From the NCBI GenBank assembly GCA_913020495.1, contig CAJWBJ010000006.1, forward strand, positions 1-63,676: 63,676 bases of DNA. Reading direction: 5' to 3'. The DNA is from an uncultured Oleiphilus sp. Its GTDB lineage: Bacteria > Pseudomonadota > Gammaproteobacteria > Pseudomonadales > Oleiphilaceae. The notes below the pieces were generated by a model. That model was not told the DNA's origin. It did no database searches and worked only from the letters and a program-made list of their open reading frames with translations. Below, in pieces: positions 9,421-18,216 of the stretch (the first letter of the stretch is position 1; every line of letters starts with the position of its first letter). The position numbers and the translations under genes are program-made.

Positions 9421-11747
9421 CACACTTCCTCAGCAGCAACATGCCTATCCGTAGAGAGACCAGTGTTAGTGTCGATTTGACGCAGCTGACCAATAATTTC
9501 TTGTTGAGAAAGCATACTCTGATCAATAATTTCACGTGCTTGAGCCACATAATAAGCCATCTGATCATCACTTTTATTCGAAGAAGCTTCTAACGACTCT
9601 TCAATACGAGAAAGGTTTTCAATTAAACACCCAGTAGATTTATTAAATAGCGATACTGACTTACTAAATGCATCACCCAAACTAGCCATCTCTGATGCAC
9701 TACCCGAAAAATGATCAGTAATTTCGGACAGCTTACTCACTTCTGATTCAATATGACCCGTAAACCTCGCCCCAACATCTTTCAGCATGTTAGCAGATGA
9801 ATTTACCAGTGTTTCAACAGTATCTCGCTGACTGACCGAGGTCTGCTCAAGAGAACTAAATAATTTATTAAGCACGATTAAAATACGCTCACGCTCTTCC
9901 AGCAAAGAATTATCTCGTTCAATATTTTTGGAAATTTCGTGCCTTAAATGACTGATAACCTCAGCAGCAGCACGTGGTGTTTCTGAAGCAGTTTCGATCA
10001 AGCGTGTCATAGGGGCTTCCAAAGCACTCCCTAAAACAGCTAAGTGCTTACCAACAGTTTCTTCCAATTCAGACAAACGCTCTATGGCCATTAGACCTCT
10101 AGCATCTTGAGCTTCTAAAAGTGTATTAAACTCTAAGCTAACGACAGAAGAGACCTCTTGCATGCGGACATTATGCTCTTTCAACCAAATAGATTCTGTA
10201 TCTACCCGCGCTTGCATAAGACGCTCCGAAGACTGTAATAGTTGCCTTATCTCAGTTAACATCGCGCCTGACACAGACCTGGTATCTTCTGAGATATCCA
10301 GAGCCACCTGCTTGATAGATTCAGCCGTCTTCTCTTGCTGAGATATGGTTGATTGACTCGCTTGCTGCCAATGATTCATCAAGGAAGAAGACATAAGCTC
10401 AATTTTCTGTGTAACACCTTCAATGTTCGTACGCTGTAACACATTAGATTGTTCCATATCTCCTACAAATGTTTTAGAGACCTGCTCTAATTGATTTTTT
10501 GATTGTGCCTGAACTTCTCTCAAAGATTCAGTCCAAAGAATTAGTCGATCTTTATCTCTTTGCTCCTGACCAGCCAAAACTGATGCGCTGGCCCGATCAA
10601 AAGATTCAATGACAGAAACACTTTTTTGGTGAAAAGTTTCGTTAAATCCTTGGAGCCCATCTTTTACACCATCAAGTAAAGCTTTATTGCTGGATTCATG
10701 AGCAACAAGACCGGCCTTCCAGCTTTCACCAGTTTTTTCAGACAATTCCTGCATATGCTCAGATATAGTTTCTAACTGACTTTCAACAGTATTTGATAAA
10801 TTCTGATGCGTCACGACCACACTTGTATTTATCTTTTCACTAATTTCAGCAATCGCTTCTTTAAATACAGGAAGTATCGCCTCGCTTGTTAGTCGTCCAC
10901 TCACACTTAAACTCTCTCGAAGTGATTCACCGACTGTAGAAGCAAGATTTGTATAGCTATTTTTGACGGACTTATGAAATAGCTCTTGTTCAGATGTTAA
11001 TTTATCGCCTAAGCTATTCGCCATTCGCTCTACCTGAGAAGCTAATAATTCAAGTTTATCAACAACTTCAGGAAAAGCCTGAGCTTGATTCTGAAGTGCT
11101 TTATAAGTCTCTTGACGATTAAAAGATAGTGAAAAGTCACGGAATACGGTTGATATTTTCGAATCAAGCATACGTGTAGCTAACATTCTTTCTCGTCGGC
11201 TAAGGGTAGATAAAAGCCCCAGCATTGCCGATGCTGCGACACCTGCGACAGATGTACCAAATGCGAGACCAAGCCCTTTAATAGGCGCAGCTAAACCTGC
11301 TCGAACCGCCTGAAGCTCTGTTGTGCCTTCCAGAGCAATGACAGCCCCTTTCAAGGTATCAACCATACCGGCGAACGTCCCTAAAAGACCCAGCATAACA
11401 AGAAGACCAACCAAGTAAGGGCTCAGCACGGGTGCAGGTAAAGCTACACGTTCACCCTCTATGCGTAATCGTACTGAATTTTGTAGTGATGGGTGCAGCT
11501 TAAAGAGCCACTCATCCAAGCTTGTGATGGGCATATCAATCTGACCTGGCAACTTACTTAGAGACAGTGATAATGTGGCAGTAGCTTTCCTGAATTGCGT
11601 AAGCTCTATAAAACCAACCATATATACGCAAGCAATCACTGAGATAATAGTAAGTGCTAAAGTGTTCAAGCCTACAAAACCAGCTCCCATCCAAATAATC
11701 ACACTGGCACCCAGCACAAATGCAGCGGTGAAAATAAATCTTGTCAT
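9420..11747 (-). CDS. DUF802 MotA-like protein with long coiled-coil tail
   Basis: A 775-residue protein. Residues 1-48 hold two transmembrane helices; residues 105-185 hold the MotA/ExbB-like pair, with LLGLLGTFAGMVDTLKG and GLAFGTSVAGVAASAMLG, as in proton-channel A subunits. Residues 215-770 are an almost unbroken heptad-rich cytosolic region dense in Gln, Glu and Ser. This is DUF802-family architecture and resembles ZorA of the Zorya system, whose tail projects into the cytoplasm. It overlaps both neighbours by 1-4 bp, so the A and B subunits are made together. The biological role is unknown. Confidence 0.87.
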   Translation of the reverse strand: MTRFIFTAAFVLGASVIIWMGAGFVGLNTLALTIISVIACVYMVGFIELTQFRKATATLSLSLSKLPGQIDMPITSLDEWLFKLHPSLQNSVRLRIEGERVALPAPVLSPYLVGLLVMLGLLGTFAGMVDTLKGAVIALEGTTELQAVRAGLAAPIKGLGLAFGTSVAGVAASAMLGLLSTLSRRERMLATRMLDSKISTVFRDFSLSFNRQETYKALQNQAQAFPEVVDKLELLASQVERMANSLGDKLTSEQELFHKSVKNSYTNLASTVGESLRESLSVSGRLTSEAILPVFKEAIAEISEKINTSVVVTHQNLSNTVESQLETISEHMQELSEKTGESWKAGLVAHESSNKALLDGVKDGLQGFNETFHQKSVSVIESFDRASASVLAGQEQRDKDRLILWTESLREVQAQSKNQLEQVSKTFVGDMEQSNVLQRTNIEGVTQKIELMSSSLMNHWQQASQSTISQQEKTAESIKQVALDISEDTRSVSGAMLTEIRQLLQSSERLMQARVDTESIWLKEHNVRMQEVSSVVSLEFNTLLEAQDARGLMAIERLSELEETVGKHLAVLGSALEAPMTRLIETASETPRAAAEVISHLRHEISKNIERDNSLLEERERILIVLNKLFSSLEQTSVSQRDTVETLVNSSANMLKDVGARFTGHIESEVSKLSEITDHFSGSASEMASLGDAFSKSVSLFNKSTGCLIENLSRIEESLEASSNKSDDQMAYYVAQAREIIDQSMLSQQEIIGQLRQIDTNTGLSTDRHVAAEEV

Positions 11748-12529
11748 CGTTTTCTATCTACCTCTTCGTTAAATGCTTCAACCAACCCTAAAACGGGTTG
11801 TAATCGAATCTCTAATTCAGCTAATAATAACTGCTGCATTTCATAATAAAATTTTGTAAGCCAGCCCCCCGATTCAAGCCAAAATATAGGTTTATCTTGC
11901 TTAGTTTCGCCTCTTGAACGAGTTTGATGCTCTAACAATAAAAACTCAAACCGCTGCTTGAGAATCTTTGGAACGACTGCAAAACGTTTTCGGGTATGAG
12001 TAGCCAAACTTTTTCCAAGTGTTTTATCAAGCTCAGCAAGTTGTGCGAGTCTCAGAGAATAAGCTGAAATTTCTTGTCGAACCCCGTATCGTAATTTTTC
12101 AATTTTAAAATCTAACTCGCTTTGATGTAGCCCGTAGAAGCGCAAGTATGGATCAAAACTGATTGCATCTTCAATTGAAGCATCCGCTTTAGGAATCGGT
12201 AACTTGAACTGGAGTAAAACTGCTTTCGGATCAAAACTTTTTAATATGAATTTCAAAATAATTGAACGCTGCTTCAAATATTCTTCTTGAACCGCGAACT
12301 CACTCTCGTCTCTATTACAACCTGTAGCCTCAAATGACACCCTCGCAAGCCCACGTAGTGACTCTGAAAGTATTACCGAGTCAGACAGGTCAATTAATAA
12401 ACCAAGCCGTTCAGCAAAATGTTTATGGGATATTTCACTATTAGATGACACATAATCAGATAGCAAGCGTACCAGCCTTGAACCACCAACATGATTCTGC
12501 TGAAATTTTTGCGACATATTCGTTGTCAT
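11744..12529 (-). CDS. DUF3348 family protein
   Basis: A 261-residue soluble helical protein. It begins with GGSRLVRLLSDYV near residue 16, LGLLIDLSDSVILSESL follows, and it ends in GWLTKFYYEMQQLLLAELEI then LQPVLGLVEAFNEE. This matches the DUF3348 family, which is encoded upstream of DUF802/OmpA/DUF2894 genes in many gamma- and betaproteobacteria. It is the first gene of the operon and overlaps DUF802 by 4 bp (ATGA). No catalytic motif is visible; a cytosolic adaptor or regulator of the motor is a guess. Confidence 0.83.
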   Translation of the reverse strand: MTTNMSQKFQQNHVGGSRLVRLLSDYVSSNSEISHKHFAERLGLLIDLSDSVILSESLRGLARVSFEATGCNRDESEFAVQEEYLKQRSIILKFILKSFDPKAVLLQFKLPIPKADASIEDAISFDPYLRFYGLHQSELDFKIEKLRYGVRQEISAYSLRLAQLAELDKTLGKSLATHTRKRFAVVPKILKQRFEFLLLEHQTRSRGETKQDKPIFWLESGGWLTKFYYEMQQLLLAELEIRLQPVLGLVEAFNEEVDRKR

Positions 12530-12814
12530 ATTAACCCGTTAGAAAAACAAATAATTGAACTAGCGACATAAAACTATGAAACTCAATATTAGTAGTATTT
12601 TGCGAGCCATTATCACTATTTGTTTAAAAGATTCAAGGAACAAATCCTCTACAAGATCAATTCCATTTCCTTTTATTCCCCTAATTTTTTTAAAGCACAC
12701 AACACAGAATTAATTTAAACCACCACATTAAGTTACCCTTAGTCATTTACAAACAAAAAAACAAGATGTATCTTTAGTTACTCAAGGTCACTTAACTATA
12801 AAAAGAGAATTATA

Positions 12815-13576
12815 ATGAATTACATATTAATAACAGGCGCAAGCGCAGGAATCGGTGAGGTTTTTGCCAGACAACTCGCCGAGCAAGGTAACAACCTCAT
12901 TTTAACGGCTCGAAGAAAAGAAAAATTAGAAGCACTTGCAACTGAGTTATCTAGTTTACATAACGTTAAAGTTGAAATATTAACGGCTGATCTAGCAACA
13001 CCTAATGGCGCTAAAGAAATTGAGCAACAAATAACTAAATCAAGTTGGAAGGTGAATGGCTTAATAAATAATGCAGGTTTTGGTGACAGAGGCTCATTTA
13101 CAGAACTTTCATTAGATCGACAATTACAGATGATCCAACTTAATGTAACGACATTGATTGAGCTGACCCACCGTCTTCTTCCAAATATCCAAAAAACTGA
13201 TAAAGCATTTATTATTAATGTGGCATCTACAGCAGCATTTCAAGCTGGCCCCAATATGGCTATTTATTATGCGACAAAAGCTTTCGTGCTTTCATTCTCT
13301 GAAGCTTTACATGAAGAATTAAAAGGAAAAGGGATTTATGTAAGCGCCTTATGTCCTGGAGCAACTGCATCAGAATTTGCATCTGAAGCAAATATGACCG
13401 ATACAAAGTTATTTAAAGCTGGCGCAATGACGGCCGAAGCCGTTGTAAAAAAATCCCTTCGCAAAAAGCATAAAGCCATTGTCATTACCGGCGGTAAGAA
13501 TATATTCGGTGTATGGTCTGGTAAACTATCTCCTCGTTCAGTCAACCGAAAACTTGCAGGATGGTTACAAGCTTAA
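12815..13576 (+). CDS. short-chain dehydrogenase/reductase
   Basis: A 253-residue classical-fold SDR with the NAD(P)-binding GASAGIG (8-14), NNAGFG near 85, and the catalytic Ser and YYATK (Tyr151, Lys155). The basic RRKEK after strand 2 suggests NADP preference. It resembles the DltE/YqjQ-like SDRs, whose substrates are mostly unknown. A TetR regulator starts two bases after its stop, so the two form an operon; the SDR may act on the regulator's ligand (inference). The ATG is preceded by AAAGAGAA. Confidence 0.88.
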   Translation: MNYILITGASAGIGEVFARQLAEQGNNLILTARRKEKLEALATELSSLHNVKVEILTADLATPNGAKEIEQQITKSSWKVNGLINNAGFGDRGSFTELSLDRQLQMIQLNVTTLIELTHRLLPNIQKTDKAFIINVASTAAFQAGPNMAIYYATKAFVLSFSEALHEELKGKGIYVSALCPGATASEFASEANMTDTKLFKAGAMTAEAVVKKSLRKKHKAIVITGGKNIFGVWSGKLSPRSVNRKLAGWLQA

Positions 13577-13577
13577 G

Positions 13578-14216
13578 ATGTGTTTAATCAAACAACGAGC
13601 AAAAAATCCGGAACAGAAAGCCTTACGGCGAAAACAAATTTTGGACGCGACAAGAAAGCGCTTTCAAACGCTTTCTTATGAAGAGGTTAATTTAAATCAC
13701 GTCGCTGCAGATGTCGGCATCACTAAAGCGGCGCTTTATCGATATTTTCGTAACAAGGAAACACTCTTCCTAGCTTTGTTCGTTGAAACACTTAATGAAT
13801 TAGTAATATTTTCTGAACAAGCGCTCCATCAGGAGATGCTTGTTCAGATACCCTTAGCTAAACTCATTACGAATACACTACTAGCAAACCCTATCTATTG
13901 TAAATTGAGTGCAATTTTACACACGATACTTGAACGAAATCTTACATTAGAAGAAGCAACAGATTTCAAACAAGAATTATTACGCTTAACAGGTCTTTAT
14001 TCACAGCTATTAAGCGAACACCCAGAACTCAAAAAAAAGAGCAACTCATACAGCGTTATTTCACTTTTAATGCAAATACAACAATCACTCATTGGCGTGT
14101 GGCACATGGCGCACCCTACTGGCGCAATTGCTGAAGTAATAGAATCACCTCCTCTCAATATTTTTAAACAAGACTTCGAAGTCTCGCTACTGGCACATAT
14201 CGAAAAACTTATCTGA
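13578..14216 (+). CDS. TetR family transcriptional regulator
   Basis: I start this 212-residue protein at the ATG at 13578, two bases after the SDR stop; a longer in-frame reading would run back into the SDR gene. The N-terminus has the TetR HTH (about 20-66): ILDATRKRFQTLSYEEVNL, ending in GITKAALYRYFRNKETLF. The C-terminal ligand domain is diverged. It is probably an autoregulated repressor of its own operon, with an unknown ligand. A candidate palindrome lies downstream at 14348. Confidence 0.88.
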   Translation: MCLIKQRAKNPEQKALRRKQILDATRKRFQTLSYEEVNLNHVAADVGITKAALYRYFRNKETLFLALFVETLNELVIFSEQALHQEMLVQIPLAKLITNTLLANPIYCKLSAILHTILERNLTLEEATDFKQELLRLTGLYSQLLSEHPELKKKSNSYSVISLLMQIQQSLIGVWHMAHPTGAIAEVIESPPLNIFKQDFEVSLLAHIEKLI

Positions 14217-14286
14217 AACCAGTCATTCAAAATTCATATAGCTTATTAATACGCTTATTTTATCAACAATAGTTGCTCACACATTC

Positions 14287-14295
14287 TGTGGATAA
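14287..14295 (-). promoter_or_regulatory. single consensus DnaA box
   Basis: TGTGGATAA on the plus strand is an exact TTATCCACA DnaA box on the minus strand. It is isolated, with no cluster of boxes or AT-rich unwinding element beside it, so it is not an origin. It could be a chance match or a DnaA regulatory site for the downstream U32 gene. Confidence 0.35.
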
Positions 14296-14347
14296 CTAAT
14301 TGGGTAAGTTATTAATAATGTTATGAAAGCCATACAGTGCAAGGGAT

Positions 14348-14363
14348 TCAAACATCTGTTTGA
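14348..14363. promoter_or_regulatory. palindrome resembling a PsrA-type operator
   Basis: TCAAACA-TC-TGTTTGA is a perfect inverted repeat. Its core CAAAC-N4-GTTTG fits the binding pattern described for PsrA, the fatty-acid-responsive TetR regulator of pseudomonads. It lies 130 bp upstream of the U32 gene and 130 bp downstream of the TetR gene at 13578. The rest of the 14217-14492 gap shows only the DnaA-like site. Confidence 0.4.
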
Positions 14364-14492
14364 TTTTCATACACCTAATCAAAAACGTTTCCTTTAACCC
14401 GCCTTTGCGCATTTTTAATAGCTATAACTTCAGTATACGGATAAAATCGCGCTTCAAAATGACAACCAAAAAATTATGTGAGTTATTTCTTA

Positions 14493-16736
14493 ATGAGTAG
14501 AAGAATTGAATTATTAGCGCCCGGTGGTGATGTCGAAGCAATAAAAGCAGCTATCGTCGCAGGTGCAAATGCTGTCTATTGTGGATTGGATAACTTTAAT
14601 GCTCGCAATCGTGCTTCAAATCTTTCATTCGATGAATTAACCGGCGTCATACGGCTTGCCCATCAATACAACTGTCAGGTTTTTTTAACCATTAATGTTG
14701 TTATTTTAGAGCAAGAGATCAAATCTTTAGTCAAACTACTCAATCTATTAGTGAATACTCGAATTGATGGCATTATCGTGCAAGATTTAGGCGTATTCAA
14801 TCTTGTTAAGAAATACTTCCCTAGCCTTGATATTCATGCATCAACACAATTAACGACCCATAATGAAGGGCAGGTTTTATTTCTCAGTGAGATTGGAGCA
14901 TCACGACTTAATTTATCGCGCGAGCTAAACCTTGATGAAATTAAAACTTTAACCTCAGTAGCACATAAGAATGATATTCTCACAGAGGTTTTTGTACATG
15001 GTTCTTTATGCATTGCCTTTTCTGGGCAGTGTTATTCAAGCTCTGTAAGTGTCGGTAACTCTGGTAATCGTGGGCGATGTAGCCAAGCATGTCGTGATGA
15101 ATATGAAACAACGGCAACAGGCAACAACTTCCCCCTCAATTTAAAAGATAATTCAGCCTATTTTGATTTACCTGAACTCGTCGATGCTGAGGTTGATTCT
15201 TTAAAAATCGAAGGCCGAATAAAAGGCGCACATTACGTTTATACCGTTGTCGATACCTGGCGTAAACAGATTAACCAGTTTGTTGAAACAGGCGAGTTAT
15301 TAGCCGATGATTCAAACCTTCATAAAGTTTTTAACCGTGACTTCACTAATTCTTTTCTGAAGGGTGATTTGACCAAATCGATGTTCATTGACAACCCGCG
15401 TGATCACAGCGTTAAACATGCTGTCGATGAAAGTAAGGCAATCTCGATTGTTCAAATTCAAGATGTAAAACAAAAACTGTATGATGAAAAAAATGAGATT
15501 GGTGCATCGCTTGAAGAAAAGATCAAACCCCTTTCTATCGAAAAACAATCATTAATATTTCAATTCTCAGGAAAACTTAATGAGCCTTTAACCGTGACAG
15601 CCATTAACGGTAAAAAAGCTATGACTGTTAAATCGGATGTTTCACTAATGAAAAGTGAAAAATCAAGTGTTGATCAAGCTACTTTAGAAAAACGCTTCAA
15701 TAGTTTTAATAATTCAGACTTCATCATTGAACGTTTCGAATTCAGCTCGCTCCAAACTGGTTTAAGCATTCCTTTTAAAGCATTAACCGCAATAAAAAAC
15801 GAAATTGCATTTTTACTAAATGACTCTATCGACATTATTCCACCTGTAGAAATCCCAGCCTTAACAAGTCATCCTAAGGTAGAAAATAAACCGAAACTAT
15901 CGTTACTGATTTCAAGTGAAAACGATATAAACCTTTGCGATGTGACTGATGCAGACATCTACTTCAAATTGCCTGAAAGCTTCAAAAAGAATGACACCAA
16001 GTACATTGATTTGTTGTTGAAGAACCCGCGACTCATCCCTTGGTTTCCTGCAGTATTAATTGGTAAAGATTACATAGAAGCTGTTAAAATTCTTGAGCAT
16101 GTTAAGCCTAAACGTATCGTTAGTAATAATACAGGTATTGCCTATAAAGCCTTTCAAATGAATATAGATTGGATCGCCGGGCCATTTTTAAATACCACAA
16201 ATTCCTATGCACTCCTGACAATGAAAGAAGAGCTAAATTGCTCAGGTGCTTTTATATCTAATGAAATCAACCGTATACAAATAAGAAATATAGCCCGCCC
16301 TGAAAACTTTAAGCTCTTATATAGCATTTACCACCCTATTCTAATGATGACAAGCAGGCAGTGTTTCTTCCAACAAACCGTTGGCTGTAAGAAACCAAGC
16401 ATAGAAGATGGCTGTATGCTGAAGTGTGAAAAAGCAACCACCATCACTAATGTTAAGGGTGTTTCTTTTGCTGTAGACAAGCAAAAAGGTGGGTATCCGA
16501 GCATTTACAATGACGAGCAATTTTTAAACCTGGATATTGTTGAAGATCTATCAAGCTTGTTTGATGAATTTTTCATTGATTTGACCAACATAGGTTCTGG
16601 CTCCAAGCCCGAACAGGATAAAACACAACTTATTAAGTATTTCGAAAGCTGCCTGAATGGTGACGTAAACTCACAACAACAATTAAATGACATGATCAGC
16701 ATTTCTACGAACGCTCAGTACAGCCAAGGGCTTTGA
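14493..16736 (+). CDS. rlhA: U32 family peptidase-like protein, RlhA type
   Basis: A protein of 747 residues from the ATG at 14493; an in-frame GTG lies at 14478. The N-terminal U32 barrel begins RRIELLAPGGDVEA and contains the cysteine-rich GQCYSSS and NRGRCSQACR segment. A later DUF3656-like region and a C-terminal cysteine cluster (RQCFFQQTVGCKK, then DGCMLKCEK) follow. E. coli RlhA (YdcP) is a U32+DUF3656 protein needed for hydroxylation of 23S rRNA C2501. The order here agrees, although this protein is about 90 residues longer and carries an extra Cys-rich end that could bind a metal cluster. The symbol is by family resemblance. Confidence 0.75.
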   Translation: MSRRIELLAPGGDVEAIKAAIVAGANAVYCGLDNFNARNRASNLSFDELTGVIRLAHQYNCQVFLTINVVILEQEIKSLVKLLNLLVNTRIDGIIVQDLGVFNLVKKYFPSLDIHASTQLTTHNEGQVLFLSEIGASRLNLSRELNLDEIKTLTSVAHKNDILTEVFVHGSLCIAFSGQCYSSSVSVGNSGNRGRCSQACRDEYETTATGNNFPLNLKDNSAYFDLPELVDAEVDSLKIEGRIKGAHYVYTVVDTWRKQINQFVETGELLADDSNLHKVFNRDFTNSFLKGDLTKSMFIDNPRDHSVKHAVDESKAISIVQIQDVKQKLYDEKNEIGASLEEKIKPLSIEKQSLIFQFSGKLNEPLTVTAINGKKAMTVKSDVSLMKSEKSSVDQATLEKRFNSFNNSDFIIERFEFSSLQTGLSIPFKALTAIKNEIAFLLNDSIDIIPPVEIPALTSHPKVENKPKLSLLISSENDINLCDVTDADIYFKLPESFKKNDTKYIDLLLKNPRLIPWFPAVLIGKDYIEAVKILEHVKPKRIVSNNTGIAYKAFQMNIDWIAGPFLNTTNSYALLTMKEELNCSGAFISNEINRIQIRNIARPENFKLLYSIYHPILMMTSRQCFFQQTVGCKKPSIEDGCMLKCEKATTITNVKGVSFAVDKQKGGYPSIYNDEQFLNLDIVEDLSSLFDEFFIDLTNIGSGSKPEQDKTQLIKYFESCLNGDVNSQQQLNDMISISTNAQYSQGL

Positions 16737-17202
16737 TGGTTCTTCATTCAGACTAAGACTTTTTTTGTTTATTGGGCATAGCTCAGCTATATCTCAGTCA
16801 ATTCTAAACAAGCACCACAATTACCACTTAAGCTCATTGCTAATTACTCTAACGAGGGCTTTGATTGCTTAAACAGCGCAGACTGAGATAAAGCTATAAT
16901 TTTTGTATGAACCAAAGTGTGCCCTCCTCCCTTTGTACAACTTATTGATACAGCAAGGCTCCAACAGTTTTTTATGATTAATACTTGTACTTAAAATATC
17001 ATCATCTGCTGAATATTTTAAGTGGAGGTGCACTGGAATTATGGCTAACAATCTACTTTAAAACATAATTTCATAGCTTCATTATGTACGCCCACAAAAA
17101 AAATGCATAAGTGCTAGAACCTTGACCAATATCGCTATCCTTTAAGGCTTATATACGTTAGTGTACTGCCCCTAAATATACAGAGATATAGGAGTTTTTA
17201 AC
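16737..17202. other. intergenic region, no gene seen
   Basis: This 466-bp gap between the U32 gene and the aldolase gene is AT-rich with stops in all frames; a short minus-strand ORF within it has no ribosome binding site or recognisable content. The only clear signal is TAGGAG just before the aldolase ATG at 17203. Confidence 0.6.
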
Positions 17203-18159
17203 ATGTTCCGTAAAGAGCTGAAGGTTCTTGATTGCACCATTCGTGATGGTGGCCTTATTAATGACTACCAATTTAGCGATGAATTCGTTAAAGCCGTTTA
17301 TGCATCAACCTGTCAGGCTGGTGTTGATTACATGGAAATTGGTAAAAAACTCTGCGTTAGTGATACCTATACGCGAGAAAAATTTGGTAAGTGGAACTTT
17401 TGCGATGAAGATGACATTAAACGTGTTGTTGATTCATATGAAGGCGATTACCGCCCTACATTAGCCGTTATGTATGATGTTGGTCGTGTAGATACAGACA
17501 GCCTTGCTCCTGTTGATCAGAGCGTAGTTGGAATGATTCGTACCGCATGTTATGTAGCGGATATTGATAAAGGTCTGGATTTGGTCAAGCGTTCAAAAGA
17601 TCAGGGTTATGAGACAACTATCAACATTATGGCGCCATCTGCTGCGATTGAGTCAGACTTAATTGAAGCCTTACAACAGGTAGAAGACTCCCCTGAAGTT
17701 GATTACCTTTATTTCGTAGATAGCTACGGAGCTTTTTATTCAGAACAAATTACATCTTATTTAAACCTCTTTAAAAAGCATGCGCCAAATAAGGAGCTGG
17801 GCTTTCACGGCCATAATAACCAGCAATTAGCATTTTCAAACACTCAACAATGTATTATTGAAGGTGTTAACCTTTTAGATGCAACGGTTAACGGCATTGG
17901 CAGAGGCGCAGGTAACTGTAACTTAGAGTTACTGCTAAATTTCCTTAAGAATCCAAAATTTGATGCCAGACCTATTTACAAGGTCATTCAAGAACAAATG
18001 ATCCCTCTACGAAAAGAAATTGAGTGGGGCTTCAATGATATTTACGGTATTAGCGGTCATCTCAACCAACACCCTCGTAATGCTATGAAGTTACGAAGCA
18101 ATGCAAAAAACAAAGATCACTGTTATGACTTCTTAGTTGACAGCTTAGCTGATAGCTAG
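17203..18159 (+). CDS. HMGL/DRE-TIM aldolase-family protein
   Basis: A 318-residue TIM-barrel protein of the HMG-CoA-lyase-like superfamily. It has VLDCTIRDGG (8-17), with the Arg-Asp pair and metal-binding Asp, and GFHGHNNQQLAF (about 205), with the metal His pair. GIGRGAGNCNLE (about 232) provides the conserved Gly-rich loop. It resembles the 4-hydroxy-2-oxovalerate aldolase branch, but lacks the C-terminal communication domain of MhpE. No acylating aldehyde dehydrogenase is nearby, so the substrate is unknown. It is a single gene with a good ribosome binding site. Confidence 0.82.
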   Translation: MFRKELKVLDCTIRDGGLINDYQFSDEFVKAVYASTCQAGVDYMEIGKKLCVSDTYTREKFGKWNFCDEDDIKRVVDSYEGDYRPTLAVMYDVGRVDTDSLAPVDQSVVGMIRTACYVADIDKGLDLVKRSKDQGYETTINIMAPSAAIESDLIEALQQVEDSPEVDYLYFVDSYGAFYSEQITSYLNLFKKHAPNKELGFHGHNNQQLAFSNTQQCIIEGVNLLDATVNGIGRGAGNCNLELLLNFLKNPKFDARPIYKVIQEQMIPLRKEIEWGFNDIYGISGHLNQHPRNAMKLRSNAKNKDHCYDFLVDSLADS

Positions 18160-18170
18160 ACATATAAGAC

Positions 18171-18205
18171 TAAAGGTACTAGTCGTCAAAAATTAGTACC
18201 TTTTA
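18171..18205. terminator. bidirectional terminator hairpin
   Basis: A 10-bp perfect stem (AAAGGTACTA / TAGTACCTTT) with a 13-nt loop lies between the ends of the converging aldolase and PlsC genes. The A/T edges of the stem can serve as short U-tracts in both directions. Confidence 0.6.
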
Positions 18206-18216
18206 TAAATTTAATA

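Noticed and set aside
8010..12529. Calling the motor-like operon a Zorya defence system.
   Set aside because: The membrane pair is ZorAB-like, but no ZorC/ZorD helicase, ZorE nuclease or other known Zorya effector is present, and the partner families differ.
14287..14295. A replication origin marked by a perfect DnaA box.
   Set aside because: A single box only, with no cluster, no AT-rich unwinding element and no dnaA/dnaN genes nearby.
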